From JAKJGA01 sp029554345 (GTDB taxonomy: Bacteria > Spirochaetota > UBA4802 > JAFGJZ01), in contig DAOPBR010000001.1 of the NCBI GenBank assembly GCA_035395685.1, positions 62,001 through 126,000 of the forward strand: a stretch of DNA of 64,000 nt. Direction: 5' to 3'. Both the position numbers and the translations under genes were made by a program. The notes under the pieces were generated by a model. The model was not told the origin of the DNA. It was given only the letters and a program-made list of their open reading frames with translations, and ran no database searches. Position 1 is the first letter of the stretch; each line of letters begins with the position of its first letter. Below are positions 44,891 through 53,936 of this stretch, piece after piece.

Positions 44891-44917
44891 TTATCGGTAA
44901 TTTGAAGAATTTTATTA
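44891..44917 (-). promoter_or_regulatory. Sigma-28-like promoter of the sensor-STAS pair
   Basis: ACCGATAA (44898-44891, 7/8) with an 11-base spacer after TAATAAAA (44917-44910, TAA matches). The predicted start is about 23 bases before the ATG at 44861. Confidence 0.45.
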
Positions 44918-44950
44918 ATATGCGGATATAAACAAACTCAAAATAACTTT

Positions 44951-44987
44951 TTGCATCTAATTAATTATAAAAAATAATTAGATGCAA
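44951..44987. repeat. Perfect 13-bp inverted repeat downstream of the acetyltransferase gene
   Basis: TTGCATCTAATTA (44951-44963) and TAATTAGATGCAA (44975-44987) around an 11-base AT-rich loop. It may end transcription of the GNAT gene or serve as an operator of the sensor-STAS promoter; no T-tract follows on the minus strand. Confidence 0.6.
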
Positions 44988-45023
44988 TCTCATAAATATC
45001 ACCTATGATTGGGCTGTTATTTA

Positions 45024-45623
45024 TTATAGTTGATTTGAATTAATATGTTTTTCCTTAAAGGGAAACTTTCTATCAAAATTCTCCAATTCATTCTTATCTG
45101 AATAAAACGCTTTATCCGGAATAAATGTACCGCGAATATTCATTAAAGAATCTTTATCTAGTTCAAGTACCATGAAAGCTTCAAAATTACCTCCATCACT
45201 GGTAGTAATTTTGAAACAAGCAGCGTTTCTAAAACCAAAACGATGGTAGTAATCAGGATTACCGAATATTACAACTGCCTTAAAACCCATTTTTCGTGCT
45301 GATTCAAGTGAACGAAGTAAAAGCGTGGAGCCAATTCCTTTTTTCTGATACTCAGGCTTTACACTAAGAGGTCCCATGCACAGAACCTCATTATATTCAG
45401 TATCTGAAATTCCGGCTTTTGAATAGATTATATTACCAACTATATCATTGCCATGAAGCGCTACAAAATCGAGCTCCGGAACAAAGGATTTACTTTTTCT
45501 GAGATTGTGAAGAACAAAATGTTCATCACATCCCGGCTTGTATAAATCCCCAAAAGCTTCTCTTGTCATTATTTCAGTTTCTCTATAGTCTTTATCAGTT
45601 TCATTTCTGATTATTATATTCAT
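45024..45623 (-). CDS. GNAT-family N-acetyltransferase
   Basis: 199 residues from ATG 45623, with GGAG about 8 bases upstream. GNAT motif A is 'CMGPLSVKPEYQKKGIGSTLLLRSLESARKMG', with acetyl-CoA-binding Q-x-x-G-x-G/A ('QKKGIGS'), and the YhbS-type 'VIFGNPDYYHRFGFRNA' follows. Substrate unknown. A longer reading from 45650 lacks a ribosome site. Followed by a long inverted repeat. Confidence 0.88.
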   Translation of the reverse strand: MNIIIRNETDKDYRETEIMTREAFGDLYKPGCDEHFVLHNLRKSKSFVPELDFVALHGNDIVGNIIYSKAGISDTEYNEVLCMGPLSVKPEYQKKGIGSTLLLRSLESARKMGFKAVVIFGNPDYYHRFGFRNAACFKITTSDGGNFEAFMVLELDKDSLMNIRGTFIPDKAFYSDKNELENFDRKFPFKEKHINSNQL

Positions 45624-45729
45624 AACATTTCTCCATAAAAAAATCCACATGCGCCGTCATTTAACAGCGCTAAATTTTTATAATAGTAACGATCAAACTG
45701 TTTATCATAAAAGGAAATAAACATGGGGC

Positions 45730-45757
45730 CGGACACAGCGGTACACCGCTTTATCCG
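45730..45757. repeat. Imperfect hairpin in the 45.6-45.8 kb intergenic region
   Basis: CGGA/TCCG and AGCGG/CCGCT arms around a TACA loop with a 3-by-3 internal mismatch. No T-tract, so a structural or regulatory RNA element is as likely as a terminator. Confidence 0.3.
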
Positions 45758-45834
45758 ATTTTAAACAATAGGCTTTATGAAGAATAAATGCATATCTCAT
45801 TACACATTCAAATAACTATTCAGTCAACTTATTT

Positions 45835-47595
45835 TCAGACCTCTGTCCGCAAAACCCGCAGATTTTCGATCATTTCTGATGTTTTGGGATCAAATTGACG
45901 GTGAAGATGCTCAAGATAATTTTTAAGGTCAGAGTTCATACCGGAGTATTTTTTCATAGTTCTTTTTCGCAAAGAAAGTATTTCCTTTGTTACTAAGTCA
46001 ATGTCGCGGAGAGATGCCGTTTTTGTTTTTTTAAAAGTTTCGGCCATACGGACTTTTAATTCGCTTATCCCGGATTCTGCCTGTTCACTAAAATCTTTTG
46101 CTTTTACAATATCCTTAGTTATCTTAAAAAAGTGATATCCTTTGACAGAAATCGAAACAGATTGTGCAAAATATCCGGGATTATTAAAAAAAGTATAAAT
46201 CAAAAATTTGAAGTATCTGAATCCATATGTTGAAAAACCCTGCTTAATTAAAGAAAGAATTAGTGCTCGAATATCGGAATAAGATATAATACGGAAACTA
46301 GATAATCTTTTTGGAGGAAGACGTTTAATAAATTCAGCCGATCTTTGGAAATATTTTTCAGGGGAATAAATCTCACGGAGAATTCTCTCATATCCGTCCA
46401 CCAGTTTATTTTCATTCATCACCGGCTGAAAATTCATCTGCAAATCATGGGTATTGTTTCCGCTTGCTGCAACAGAAGCTTTCAATCTTCCTTCATCTTT
46501 CAATCTTCTATAAAGCTGAGTTCCCGGAAGTGCGGTCAAGAGTCCTACCATCGCCATTGAAACTCCTGAACGCTGAATAAACTCTATCTGTCTGTCAAAA
46601 ATATCTTCCTTATCCGAATCAAATCCGACAATAAATCCGGCTGACACTTCTATTCCTTTTTTCTGAATTTTTTTAACCGACTCGATAAGATCCGTTTTCA
46701 GATTTTGGGTCTTATGACAACCGGAAAGGGATGCATAATCAGGTGTCTCAATGCCTGTAAAAACCATATCGAATCCGGCTTGATTCATAAGCCCGAGCAT
46801 TTCATCATCTGTTGCCAGATTAATGCTCGCTTCCGTAAAAAACGTAAAAGGATTATTATGGATTTTTTGCCATTTGATAATTTCCTGAAGAAGAGAAATT
46901 ACCTTACTCCGGTTTCCGATAAAATTATCATCAACAATGAAAACCGATCCTCTAAAACCAGTTTCATAAACAGCCGTTAATTCACTTGCAAACTGAGTCG
47001 GTGTTTTTAACCTTGGAACCCTTCCAAAAAGTTCAATTATATCGCAAAATTCGCAGTTAAAAGGGCAACCTCGTGAATTCTGTAAAGCAAGATTATTATA
47101 CTTCTTTATCTTAAGCAGATCATAGCGCGGAACGGGAGTCCGGGAAATATCAGGTTTTTCTGTAGTTGAATAAACATGTTCAGGATTTCCTGCTTCGAAG
47201 TCCCGTATAAATGACGGCAGTGTGATTTCTGCTTCGTTTAAAATGAAATAGTCAACATCACTTATCTGTTTGTATGATGTTGTCGGATAAGGACCGCCTG
47301 CTGCGACTTTCACGCCGCACTCACGGCACATTTTTACAACACTTGCAAAAGAAGCACTTTGAACAATCATTGCAGATATCATAACAAGATCACATCCTGT
47401 TATGTCATTATGTTTTAATTTTTGCACATTCATATCAATAAGCTTTAGATCATAATCCTCAGGCAAAAGCGCAGCAACTGTTATAAGACCCAGAGGAATA
47501 GTTGATGCTTTTTTATTGATGAAAGCTAACGCATGTTTCATCCCCCAATATGTTGAAGGAATTTCGGGATAGACTAACAGAATTTTCTTTTTCAT
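45835..47595 (-). CDS. B12-binding-domain radical SAM protein (DUF4070 type)
   Basis: 586 residues. An N-terminal cobalamin-binding-like domain (about 1-135, 'TIPLGLITVAALLPEDYDLKLID') lacks an obvious D-x-H-x-x-G. The radical SAM motif is 'CPFNCEFCDI' (Cys-x3-Cys-x2-Cys, about 177-184), followed by 'GFIVGFDSDKEDIFDRQIEF', and the C-terminal DUF4070 region extends from about 390. Such proteins perform methylations or other radical chemistry on lipids or secondary metabolites; hopanoid-methylating HpnP is a relative. Substrate unknown. An independent gene with no partner nearby. Confidence 0.85.
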   Translation of the reverse strand: MKKKILLVYPEIPSTYWGMKHALAFINKKASTIPLGLITVAALLPEDYDLKLIDMNVQKLKHNDITGCDLVMISAMIVQSASFASVVKMCRECGVKVAAGGPYPTTSYKQISDVDYFILNEAEITLPSFIRDFEAGNPEHVYSTTEKPDISRTPVPRYDLLKIKKYNNLALQNSRGCPFNCEFCDIIELFGRVPRLKTPTQFASELTAVYETGFRGSVFIVDDNFIGNRSKVISLLQEIIKWQKIHNNPFTFFTEASINLATDDEMLGLMNQAGFDMVFTGIETPDYASLSGCHKTQNLKTDLIESVKKIQKKGIEVSAGFIVGFDSDKEDIFDRQIEFIQRSGVSMAMVGLLTALPGTQLYRRLKDEGRLKASVAASGNNTHDLQMNFQPVMNENKLVDGYERILREIYSPEKYFQRSAEFIKRLPPKRLSSFRIISYSDIRALILSLIKQGFSTYGFRYFKFLIYTFFNNPGYFAQSVSISVKGYHFFKITKDIVKAKDFSEQAESGISELKVRMAETFKKTKTASLRDIDLVTKEILSLRKRTMKKYSGMNSDLKNYLEHLHRQFDPKTSEMIENLRVLRTEV

Positions 47596-47740
47596 AGAAG
47601 CTCCTTTTGACGAAAACGTAAAAAAGAACTAATGTCGCTTCATTTACGGGTTATAATCGCAATTCGGAACGGAAGGAAATGGACGGCGGTTATCATTCGT
47701 TAATAATTAAGACAAAGAGAATAACCTGAAAGTTGCAAAT

Positions 47741-50530
47741 TTATTTATTTAAAACACGTTTTAAAAATTTTCCGGTATAAGATTCTTTTACTTTTATAAT
47801 GTCCTCCGGTCTTCCTTCAGCTACAACGGTTCCGCCTCCGTCACCGCCTTCAGGCCCCAAATCAATTATATGATCAGAAGTTTTTATGACATCAAGATTA
47901 TGCTCAATAACTATTACAGTATTTCCCTTTTCAACAAGAGTATGAAGAACATGCAGAAGCTTTTTAACATCGGCAAAATGAAGACCGGTTGTAGGTTCAT
48001 CAAGAATATATAGTGTTTTTCCTGTTGAACGCTTTGATAATTCGGTAGCAAGTTTTATTCTTTGCGCTTCACCTCCGGAAAGAGTTGTCGCACTTTGACC
48101 TAGTTTAATATATCCTAAACCGACTTCCTGAAGTGTTTCAAGCTTCTTATAAACAGACGGAATGTTCTTAAAAAATTCAGCTGCTTCATCAACACTCATA
48201 TCAAGAATTTCAAAAATATTTTTACCTTTGAACCTGATCTCAAGAGTTTCATGATTATATCTTTTACCATGACATACTTCGCATGTGATATATACATCAG
48301 GCAGAAAATGCATTTCTATTTTCTTAACGCCATCGCCTTCACACGATTCACATCTTCCGCCGCGCACATTAAAAGAAAAACGTCCGGCAGAATATCCGCG
48401 TATTTTGGAATCCTGAAGAGAAGCAAATAAATCACGTATCGGAGTAAATATTCCGGTATAGGTTGCAGGATTGGACCTAGGAGTACGGCCTATCGGCGAC
48501 TGATCTATATCAATCACCTTATCAATTTCTTTCCATCCGATAATCTCTTTGAATTTTCCGGGATACTCTTTTGAACGCATTACTAAATTCGAAAGAGCTT
48601 TATAGAAAATTTCCATTACAAGCGTTGATTTACCGGATCCGGAAACTCCCGTTACAGATGTAAAAACACCAAGAGGAAACTTTACATCTACATTCCGAAG
48701 ATTATTTTCAGATGCACCTTTTATTGTAATATAATTTACGGGCTTTCTCCGCTCGGAAAGAAAATCAATTTTTTCTTTGCCTGAAAGAAAACGTCCTGTA
48801 ACGGATTCGTTATTTTTCATTATTTCCTGTGCAGTTCCGCAGGCAATAAGATGCCCTCCCGCTTCGCCTGCACCGGGGCCGAGATCGATGATATAATCGG
48901 ACGCATGCATGGTATCTTCATCATGCTCAACAACAATAACCGTATTACCCAGCTCTTTAAGACGTTTTAGGGTCGCAATTAGTTTATCATTATCGCGCTG
49001 ATGAAGTCCGATAGAAGGTTCATCAAGAACATACAGCACACCCGTAAGAGCTGAACCGATTTGAGTTGCAAGTCTGATACGCTGGGCTTCTCCGCCCGAA
49101 AGAGTTCCGGCAGCTCTATCAAGAGTCAGATAATCAAGACCGACATCATTTAAAAAATTCAGTCTTTGACGTATCTCTTTTAAAATCTGAAAAGCAATTT
49201 TTTCTTCAGTCGGAGTAAGTTTTAATCCATCAAAAAATATTTTTGAATTTTTAATAGACATTGAACTTACATCATGAATCGATCTGTCCGCGACTTTTAT
49301 AGAAAGAACTTCAGGCTTGAGCCTTGCGCCGTTGCAGGAAGGGCATATCTGGTTATGCATAAAGCCTTCCATCCATCCGCGGATATCTTCACTGCTGGTC
49401 TCTTTATATCTTCTTTCAAGATTCGGAATAACGCCTTCAAACGCACGGTTATACGGATACGGCTTTGTTCTTGCATCTGCAGTACCATGCATAATAAATT
49501 CTGTAACATTTTTAGGAAGTTTTTTCCAAGGAACAGAAGTATCAACAGAAAATGTTCTGTTTAACAGGCGTGCCTGTTCTTCCGTCCATTGTTTTCCCCA
49601 GGCAAGGACGGCTCCATCTTCAATAGAAATAGTTTTGTCAGGTACAATTAGATCTTCGTCAAAACGCATAAGAAAACCCAGACCGCTGCACTCATCACAA
49701 GCACCATAAGGAGCATTAAATGAAAAAAGACGCGGTGTAAGTTCCGGAATTGAAATTCCGCAATCAATACAGGATAGAAGTGACGAAAACAATTTTTCAT
49801 TATCATCAATAAGCACCGACGTAAGACCTGAACCCATATCAAGCGAGGTTTCAAGAGAGTCAGCAAGACGGGGGCGTATACCGTCTTTCATTACAATACG
49901 GTCCACCACTATATCAATATTATGCTTTATATTTTTGCTTAGTTTTATTTCTTCTTCAAGAGACTTGATTTCACCGTCAATCCGGACTCTCGCGAATCCT
50001 TTCTTCCGTGCATTTTCAATTATGTCAGAATGCTCGCCTTTTCTTCCGCGGACAACAGGAGCCATTATAACAAGTTTGGTATTTTCCGGAACAGTCATTA
50101 TATTTTCAACTATCTGATCAACAGACATCGAGGATATTTTTTTTCCGCATTTGTGACAATAAGGTATACCTATACGCGCAAAAAGTAGACGGTAATAGTC
50201 ATGTATTTCGGTAACAGTTCCGACTGTGGATCGAGGATTTCTATGACTGCTTTTCTGTTCTATTGATATAGCGGGAGATAAACCGTCAATAAAATCAACA
50301 TCAGGCTTTTCCATTAATCCCAGAAACTGACGCGCGTAAGCAGAAAGCGACTCAACATAACGTCTCTGCCCTTCCGCATAGATTGTGTCAAAAGCTAGTG
50401 ATGATTTTCCTGAACCTGAGAGGCCGGTAATTACGACAAGAGAATCGCGCGGTATATCAACTGATATGTTTTTGAGATTATGCTCCCGCGCTCCTCTTAC
50501 CTTAATGAAACTCTTAAATTTGTGAGACAT
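47741..50530 (-). CDS. uvrA: UvrABC excinuclease subunit A
   Basis: 929 residues. Two ABC ATPase halves, each with a P-loop ('ITGLSGSGKSSLAF', 'VTGVSGSGKSTLV') and signature ('TLSGGEAQRIRLA', 'TLSGGEAQRIKLA'). Zinc modules are 'CIDCGISIPELTP...GACDECSG' and 'CESCEGDGVKKI...TCEVCHG'. UvrA scans DNA for lesions and loads UvrB. The ATG lies inside the end of the upstream acidic zinc-ribbon gene (17-base overlap), so the two are translationally linked. Confidence 0.97.
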   Translation of the reverse strand: MSHKFKSFIKVRGAREHNLKNISVDIPRDSLVVITGLSGSGKSSLAFDTIYAEGQRRYVESLSAYARQFLGLMEKPDVDFIDGLSPAISIEQKSSHRNPRSTVGTVTEIHDYYRLLFARIGIPYCHKCGKKISSMSVDQIVENIMTVPENTKLVIMAPVVRGRKGEHSDIIENARKKGFARVRIDGEIKSLEEEIKLSKNIKHNIDIVVDRIVMKDGIRPRLADSLETSLDMGSGLTSVLIDDNEKLFSSLLSCIDCGISIPELTPRLFSFNAPYGACDECSGLGFLMRFDEDLIVPDKTISIEDGAVLAWGKQWTEEQARLLNRTFSVDTSVPWKKLPKNVTEFIMHGTADARTKPYPYNRAFEGVIPNLERRYKETSSEDIRGWMEGFMHNQICPSCNGARLKPEVLSIKVADRSIHDVSSMSIKNSKIFFDGLKLTPTEEKIAFQILKEIRQRLNFLNDVGLDYLTLDRAAGTLSGGEAQRIRLATQIGSALTGVLYVLDEPSIGLHQRDNDKLIATLKRLKELGNTVIVVEHDEDTMHASDYIIDLGPGAGEAGGHLIACGTAQEIMKNNESVTGRFLSGKEKIDFLSERRKPVNYITIKGASENNLRNVDVKFPLGVFTSVTGVSGSGKSTLVMEIFYKALSNLVMRSKEYPGKFKEIIGWKEIDKVIDIDQSPIGRTPRSNPATYTGIFTPIRDLFASLQDSKIRGYSAGRFSFNVRGGRCESCEGDGVKKIEMHFLPDVYITCEVCHGKRYNHETLEIRFKGKNIFEILDMSVDEAAEFFKNIPSVYKKLETLQEVGLGYIKLGQSATTLSGGEAQRIKLATELSKRSTGKTLYILDEPTTGLHFADVKKLLHVLHTLVEKGNTVIVIEHNLDVIKTSDHIIDLGPEGGDGGGTVVAEGRPEDIIKVKESYTGKFLKRVLNK

Positions 50531-50786
50531 TCACAGATCCGCACATAGGACAAACGACGTCAATGTCATCATCGTCTTCTGCTTCATCCGAATCTTTGGT
50601 AATATAGTCATCCCAACGGTAGTCGCAGTCTTCGCAGACAAAACTCATGCTGACAGTAACTTCACCCGAAGATTCTTCATCATCAAGATCTTTTTCATCT
50701 TCATCTTCTAATTCTTCTTCGTCATCATCGTAATAGCTGTCTTCATAAACTTCATCATCAAGATCTTTTTCAAGTTCATTGCTCAT
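50514..50786 (-). CDS. Small acidic protein with a split zinc ribbon, coupled to uvrA
   Basis: 90 residues. The N-terminal half is almost pure Asp/Glu ('DDDEEELEDEDEKDLDDEE'), then 'SFVCEDCDYRWDDYI' and 'VVCPMCGSVNVSQI' give a Cys-x2-Cys...Cys-x2-Cys ribbon. The C terminus overlaps the uvrA start. No family name. Acidic tails with a ribbon occur in some RNA-polymerase or DNA-mimic partners, but I have no direct evidence for that role. Confidence 0.75.
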   Translation of the reverse strand: MSNELEKDLDDEVYEDSYYDDDEEELEDEDEKDLDDEESSGEVTVSMSFVCEDCDYRWDDYITKDSDEAEDDDDIDVVCPMCGSVNVSQI

Positions 50787-50871
50787 AAAAACCTCGGCTT
50801 ATGTTTTTCCGTTTAAAACAGGCAAAAATGGGGTATTACTTTTGTCAACGAAATTTACGGAGTTTTTTTGC

Positions 50872-51702
50872 CTATTCCACAATATCAGGCAAGGAAGGCT
50901 CCTTCGGAGGTAAAGGCTCCAAAACATCAAAAACCTTTGTATTTTTTCCCGAATCAGGAGGTAAGTCCTTTTTAACAGATTCATTTACTGATTTTTTTAT
51001 GTAGTCATCTTCTCTCGGAGTATCAGCAGGCTTATCCTCTTTCTTTTTTACATCAGCCTGAGGGTCTTTCTTTTTTACTTCTTTTTTAAAAGTATTTTTT
51101 TTCTGCTGTATACCTGATTTTATCTCTTTTACAGGCGGCGGATTATCAGCTGAATCGATTTCAGATGAATCAGGGAAAAATGATTCTTCAGCAATTATAA
51201 TATCCCATGCCCCCCACAAACCCGGATTCAAAGAATACTCTTTAAAAGTAATAATACAGCCCCCCCTGAATGTTACATCATCAGGAATATCTATTCCTAC
51301 ATACTTATCAAGAGGAAGTCTTGTAACATCAAGATCGGCGATTTTAGTTCTATCGGCGTAAATTTCTAGCCTGGAAGAAAGTCCTGATTTATCCATGTCC
51401 TTAAAACGTACAAAATCAATCCATAGAACATATCTTACATGCTGTTTCAATCCGGTTAATTCAATTGAAGAACCGAATTTTGAAACAAAGGAAGCCGTAC
51501 CGTTTGAAACAGGTGATAGATCACCTGACAGAAAAAGGTTTTTACCCCTTCCCCACCTGAATATTTCTTCGTATTTTCCGTTATTCGTCCAGCCCTTTAC
51601 GGGACAATCGGAATTTCCGCCGAAATTAACAATAAAGTACTTTTTATCTGATGCGTTAATGATAAAAGGAAGTACAAAAATAATAAATAATAACTTCTTC
51701 AT
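50872..51702 (-). CDS. Exported protein with lysine/proline-rich C terminus
   Basis: 276 residues. Signal peptide (about 1-18, 'LLFIIFVLPFIINAS'), then a beta-rich domain of roughly 150 residues ('LKQHVRYVLWIDFVRFKD', 'SRLEIYADRTKIADLDVTRL', 'GLWGAWDIIIAEESFF') that looks like a jelly-roll. The last 85 residues are Lys, Glu and Pro-rich and unstructured, suggesting wall or surface spanning. ATG overlaps the stop of the previous gene by 4 bases. No family recognised. Confidence 0.7.
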   Translation of the reverse strand: MKKLLFIIFVLPFIINASDKKYFIVNFGGNSDCPVKGWTNNGKYEEIFRWGRGKNLFLSGDLSPVSNGTASFVSKFGSSIELTGLKQHVRYVLWIDFVRFKDMDKSGLSSRLEIYADRTKIADLDVTRLPLDKYVGIDIPDDVTFRGGCIITFKEYSLNPGLWGAWDIIIAEESFFPDSSEIDSADNPPPVKEIKSGIQQKKNTFKKEVKKKDPQADVKKKEDKPADTPREDDYIKKSVNESVKKDLPPDSGKNTKVFDVLEPLPPKEPSLPDIVE

Positions 51703-52196
51703 AGTTTAACTAAAATTGAAAACAAATTTTTAGGATAATAATATACTCTGATATCTTTTTTCCCTCCGCGTTCACGCACCGACAAATTAACTATTGTTTT
51801 ATCATCATAAAGATTATAGGTTGTAATATCATTTTCATTAATCAGTGACTCATTTTTATAATTTTTTCTTATCTCATTTATTTTTTTATCAGCGAGTTCC
51901 GCGCTTATCTGATACTCCGTAGAGCAAATACAAATAAGCTTATCCTTTATAAACACATATTCAGATGCACCTTTGTTATATATAGAAACATAAGATATTA
52001 CATCAGGGTGAATTGAATTTATGTGAGCGAGAATTTTGTTTGATGAAATTACATTCTGATTTATTTCAACCTGTGAAAAATCATCAGCAGAGCTATTTTG
52101 GCGTATATCGGAAAGCTGCGACTCCCATGAATATTCTGGTTCAGCACCTAAAAGAAAAACAAAAAGCAACGGCAAAGAAAATATAATTTTCAACAT
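51699..52196 (-). CDS. Exported protein, unknown function
   Basis: 165 residues from ATG 52196, with GGGGG upstream; a longer reading from 52241 lacks a ribosome site. Signal peptide 'IIFSLPLLFVFLLGA'. The mature part is small, with 'NQNVISSNKILAHINSIH', a short beta stretch 'DKLICICSTEYQISAELADKK', and a conserved-looking 'YYPKNLFSILVKL' end. Two adjacent cysteines (Cys-x-Cys in 'ICIC') are its only motif. Co-transcribed with the Lys/Pro-rich exported protein. Confidence 0.65.
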   Translation of the reverse strand: MLKIIFSLPLLFVFLLGAEPEYSWESQLSDIRQNSSADDFSQVEINQNVISSNKILAHINSIHPDVISYVSIYNKGASEYVFIKDKLICICSTEYQISAELADKKINEIRKNYKNESLINENDITTYNLYDDKTIVNLSVRERGGKKDIRVYYYPKNLFSILVKL

Positions 52197-52274
52197 ATAA
52201 CCCCCGAAGAAACCCCTATAACATACATCATCTGAAGTCAATAAAAATCCTTAGAGCTGACTTCAATTTCTATC

Positions 52275-52303
52275 TTGACAGATTCTCTTAAACAATTTAT
52301 CCT
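52275..52303 (+). promoter_or_regulatory. Possible sigma-70 promoter for the gene at 52325
   Basis: TTGACA (52275-52280), 17-base spacer, TATCCT (52298-52303). The -10 is weak; an AAGGGG ribosome site follows closely. Confidence 0.4.
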
Positions 52304-52324
52304 TATAACAAGGGGAAACAGCAA

Positions 52325-52684
52325 ATGAAAAAATATCTGATTTTTACTGCCGTTCTTGTATTTTCATTCCAGTGTGTTTTTTCAAATACATCCCGGAATA
52401 AAACCTTCTCCGGCAGAATTATCAGCGTTAACGGTTCCGAACTAATTGTAAAAAAAGGAAAAACAGAGAAGACTTTTGTAATTAACGAAAATACAAAGAT
52501 TTATGATGAAAACGGCGATATAATATCATCCGATCTCATTTGGATAGATAAAATCGTCAAAATAACTTATAACAGAAAATCAAAAGAAATTGTTGAAATT
52601 CAGATAATCAAACGGCTTATTAAAGAGTCAACTGAATCGACCGAAATAAAAACAGAATCTTCTTCCGACAATAAAGCAGAATAA
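52325..52684 (+). CDS. Small exported OB/DUF5666-like protein
   Basis: 119 residues. Signal peptide (about 1-20, 'FTAVLVFSFQCVFS'). The mature core 'FSGRIISVNGSELIVKKGKTEKTFVINENTKIY' is the repeated beta pattern of DUF5666-like small domains. The C terminus is Glu/Ser/Thr-rich. Periplasmic, ligand unknown. Followed by a small membrane protein on the same strand. Confidence 0.65.
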   Translation: MKKYLIFTAVLVFSFQCVFSNTSRNKTFSGRIISVNGSELIVKKGKTEKTFVINENTKIYDENGDIISSDLIWIDKIVKITYNRKSKEIVEIQIIKRLIKESTESTEIKTESSSDNKAE

Positions 52685-52707
52685 TAAATCCCTAGGATAA
52701 TAGAGAC

Positions 52708-53154
52708 ATGGAAAAATCACTCATTTTCAATTCAGTTTTCATTTTTATGGCTCTTTGGGGAATAGCTCTTTTCTTTATCTGGTTCAGACCAAAGCTTGAA
52801 TTCTTTTGGAAAATTGCAGCAACATTAGTATTTGCATTTTATATGTACTTTTTCTTTGAAGAAATTTTTAAAGGATACACTGCATTTAAAGCCGACTGGT
52901 ATACTGTAATTATGGCATTTCTAAAAGAACTCATCGTTCTGCTGTTTTATATCAACTTCATATTCTGGCCGATAGCTTTGACTTATGCTTTCTATAAAGC
53001 AGATGATTTCGGATCGGAATTTCTTTTGAAATTTATGTGTGTATTCACCTTGGCTCTCTGGGTTACGGCTGCAATTTACGTATATAAATCAAAAACGGTT
53101 GACGACTTCTTCCTCAACCGTTTGATCAAATCGATTCCTTTCACCGGAAAATAG
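52708..53154 (+). CDS. Small multi-pass membrane protein
   Basis: 148 residues with about four membrane helices ('LIFNSVFIFMALWGIALFFIW', 'WKIAATLVFAFYMYFFFEEI', 'ELIVLLFYINFIFWPIALTYAF', 'FLLKFMCVFTLALWVTAAIYVY'). No conserved charge pair or motif is evident. It follows the DUF5666-like gene by 24 bases and ends 2 bases before the convergent csrA. Confidence 0.7.
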   Translation: MEKSLIFNSVFIFMALWGIALFFIWFRPKLEFFWKIAATLVFAFYMYFFFEEIFKGYTAFKADWYTVIMAFLKELIVLLFYINFIFWPIALTYAFYKADDFGSEFLLKFMCVFTLALWVTAAIYVYKSKTVDDFFLNRLIKSIPFTGK

Positions 53155-53156
53155 CT

Positions 53157-53405
53157 CTAGTCTTTTCCGTCTTTGGTTTTAAAATAATCTGATAGATCGC
53201 GAAGAGCATTCGGTGTAAACTTCTGACTCACGGCACTTATGTTGGCCTGTTTTATTTCATCAAAAATTTCTTTTCTATGAACTGCAATTTTTTTTGGGGC
53301 CTTAATGCCGAGCTTAACCTGATCGCCTTTTACTTCAACGACAACAAGTTCAATATCATCCCCTATCATTATACTTTCATTTGTTTTACGTGCAAGAACC
53401 AGCAT
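53157..53405 (-). CDS. csrA: Carbon storage regulator CsrA
   Basis: 82 residues, slightly longer than the usual 60-75. N-terminal 'MLVLARKTNESIMIGDDIEL' and the RNA-binding Arg44 in 'IAVHRKEI' are conserved. CsrA binds GGA hairpins and represses translation; in flagellated bacteria with FliW it controls flagellin, and FliW antagonises it. It begins 2 bases after fliW and is the last gene of the flagellar operon. Confidence 0.96.
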   Translation of the reverse strand: MLVLARKTNESIMIGDDIELVVVEVKGDQVKLGIKAPKKIAVHRKEIFDEIKQANISAVSQKFTPNALRDLSDYFKTKDGKD

Positions 53406-53407
53406 GA

Positions 53408-53926
53408 TTATTTACCCCGTTTATTCAGCTCTTCAAGAATGCTGTGACGGGTTTTATATTTATCAGAAAGGCTTATAGACTGTTTCCCGGTTTTTTTCTG
53501 TAAATTTAAAATGATCGGGCCCTGAAGATTAGCTGTCATATCGGAAGTCTTCTCAGGAATTGTCACAATAAAGAGTACTTTAATATTATCGATTGATTTT
53601 TCACCAATAGAATCAATATCATTCTGTGAAACAGCAAGATCATACGAATCCATAAATGATTCAGGTTCAATAACTACAAAAGAGAGATCAGGTTCACCGA
53701 TAGCCTGCATCCACATGAACGGAGACGAATCTTCCTGCAGAAAAGCAAAACTGTCTACGAAGTTAAATCCGAGAATACCTTCAGGAAAGGAGAAAATCTG
53801 CGAGGAAAAAACTTCAATTTCTCCCCATGATTTCGTCCTGATTAAAACTTTATCATCTGATTCTCTTAAAAAATTCGGGAGATGATTCTCCGAATACTGC
53901 GCCTTAGCGGCATTGGACTGAGTCAT
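53408..53926 (-). CDS. fliW: Flagellar assembly factor FliW
   Basis: 172 residues. The family motifs 'IFSFPEGILGFNFVDSFAFL' and 'SPFMWMQAIGEPDLSFVVIEP' and 'LQGPIILNLQKKTGKQ' are clear. FliW binds CsrA and flagellin, coupling flagellin secretion to CsrA release. It follows flgL by 10 bases. Confidence 0.95.
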   Translation of the reverse strand: MTQSNAAKAQYSENHLPNFLRESDDKVLIRTKSWGEIEVFSSQIFSFPEGILGFNFVDSFAFLQEDSSPFMWMQAIGEPDLSFVVIEPESFMDSYDLAVSQNDIDSIGEKSIDNIKVLFIVTIPEKTSDMTANLQGPIILNLQKKTGKQSISLSDKYKTRHSILEELNKRGK

Positions 53927-53936
53927 AAAACCTCTT

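Noticed and set aside
49274..49709. Plus-strand frames opposite uvrA
   Set aside because: Shadows of uvrA; no ribosome sites and no recognisable protein.
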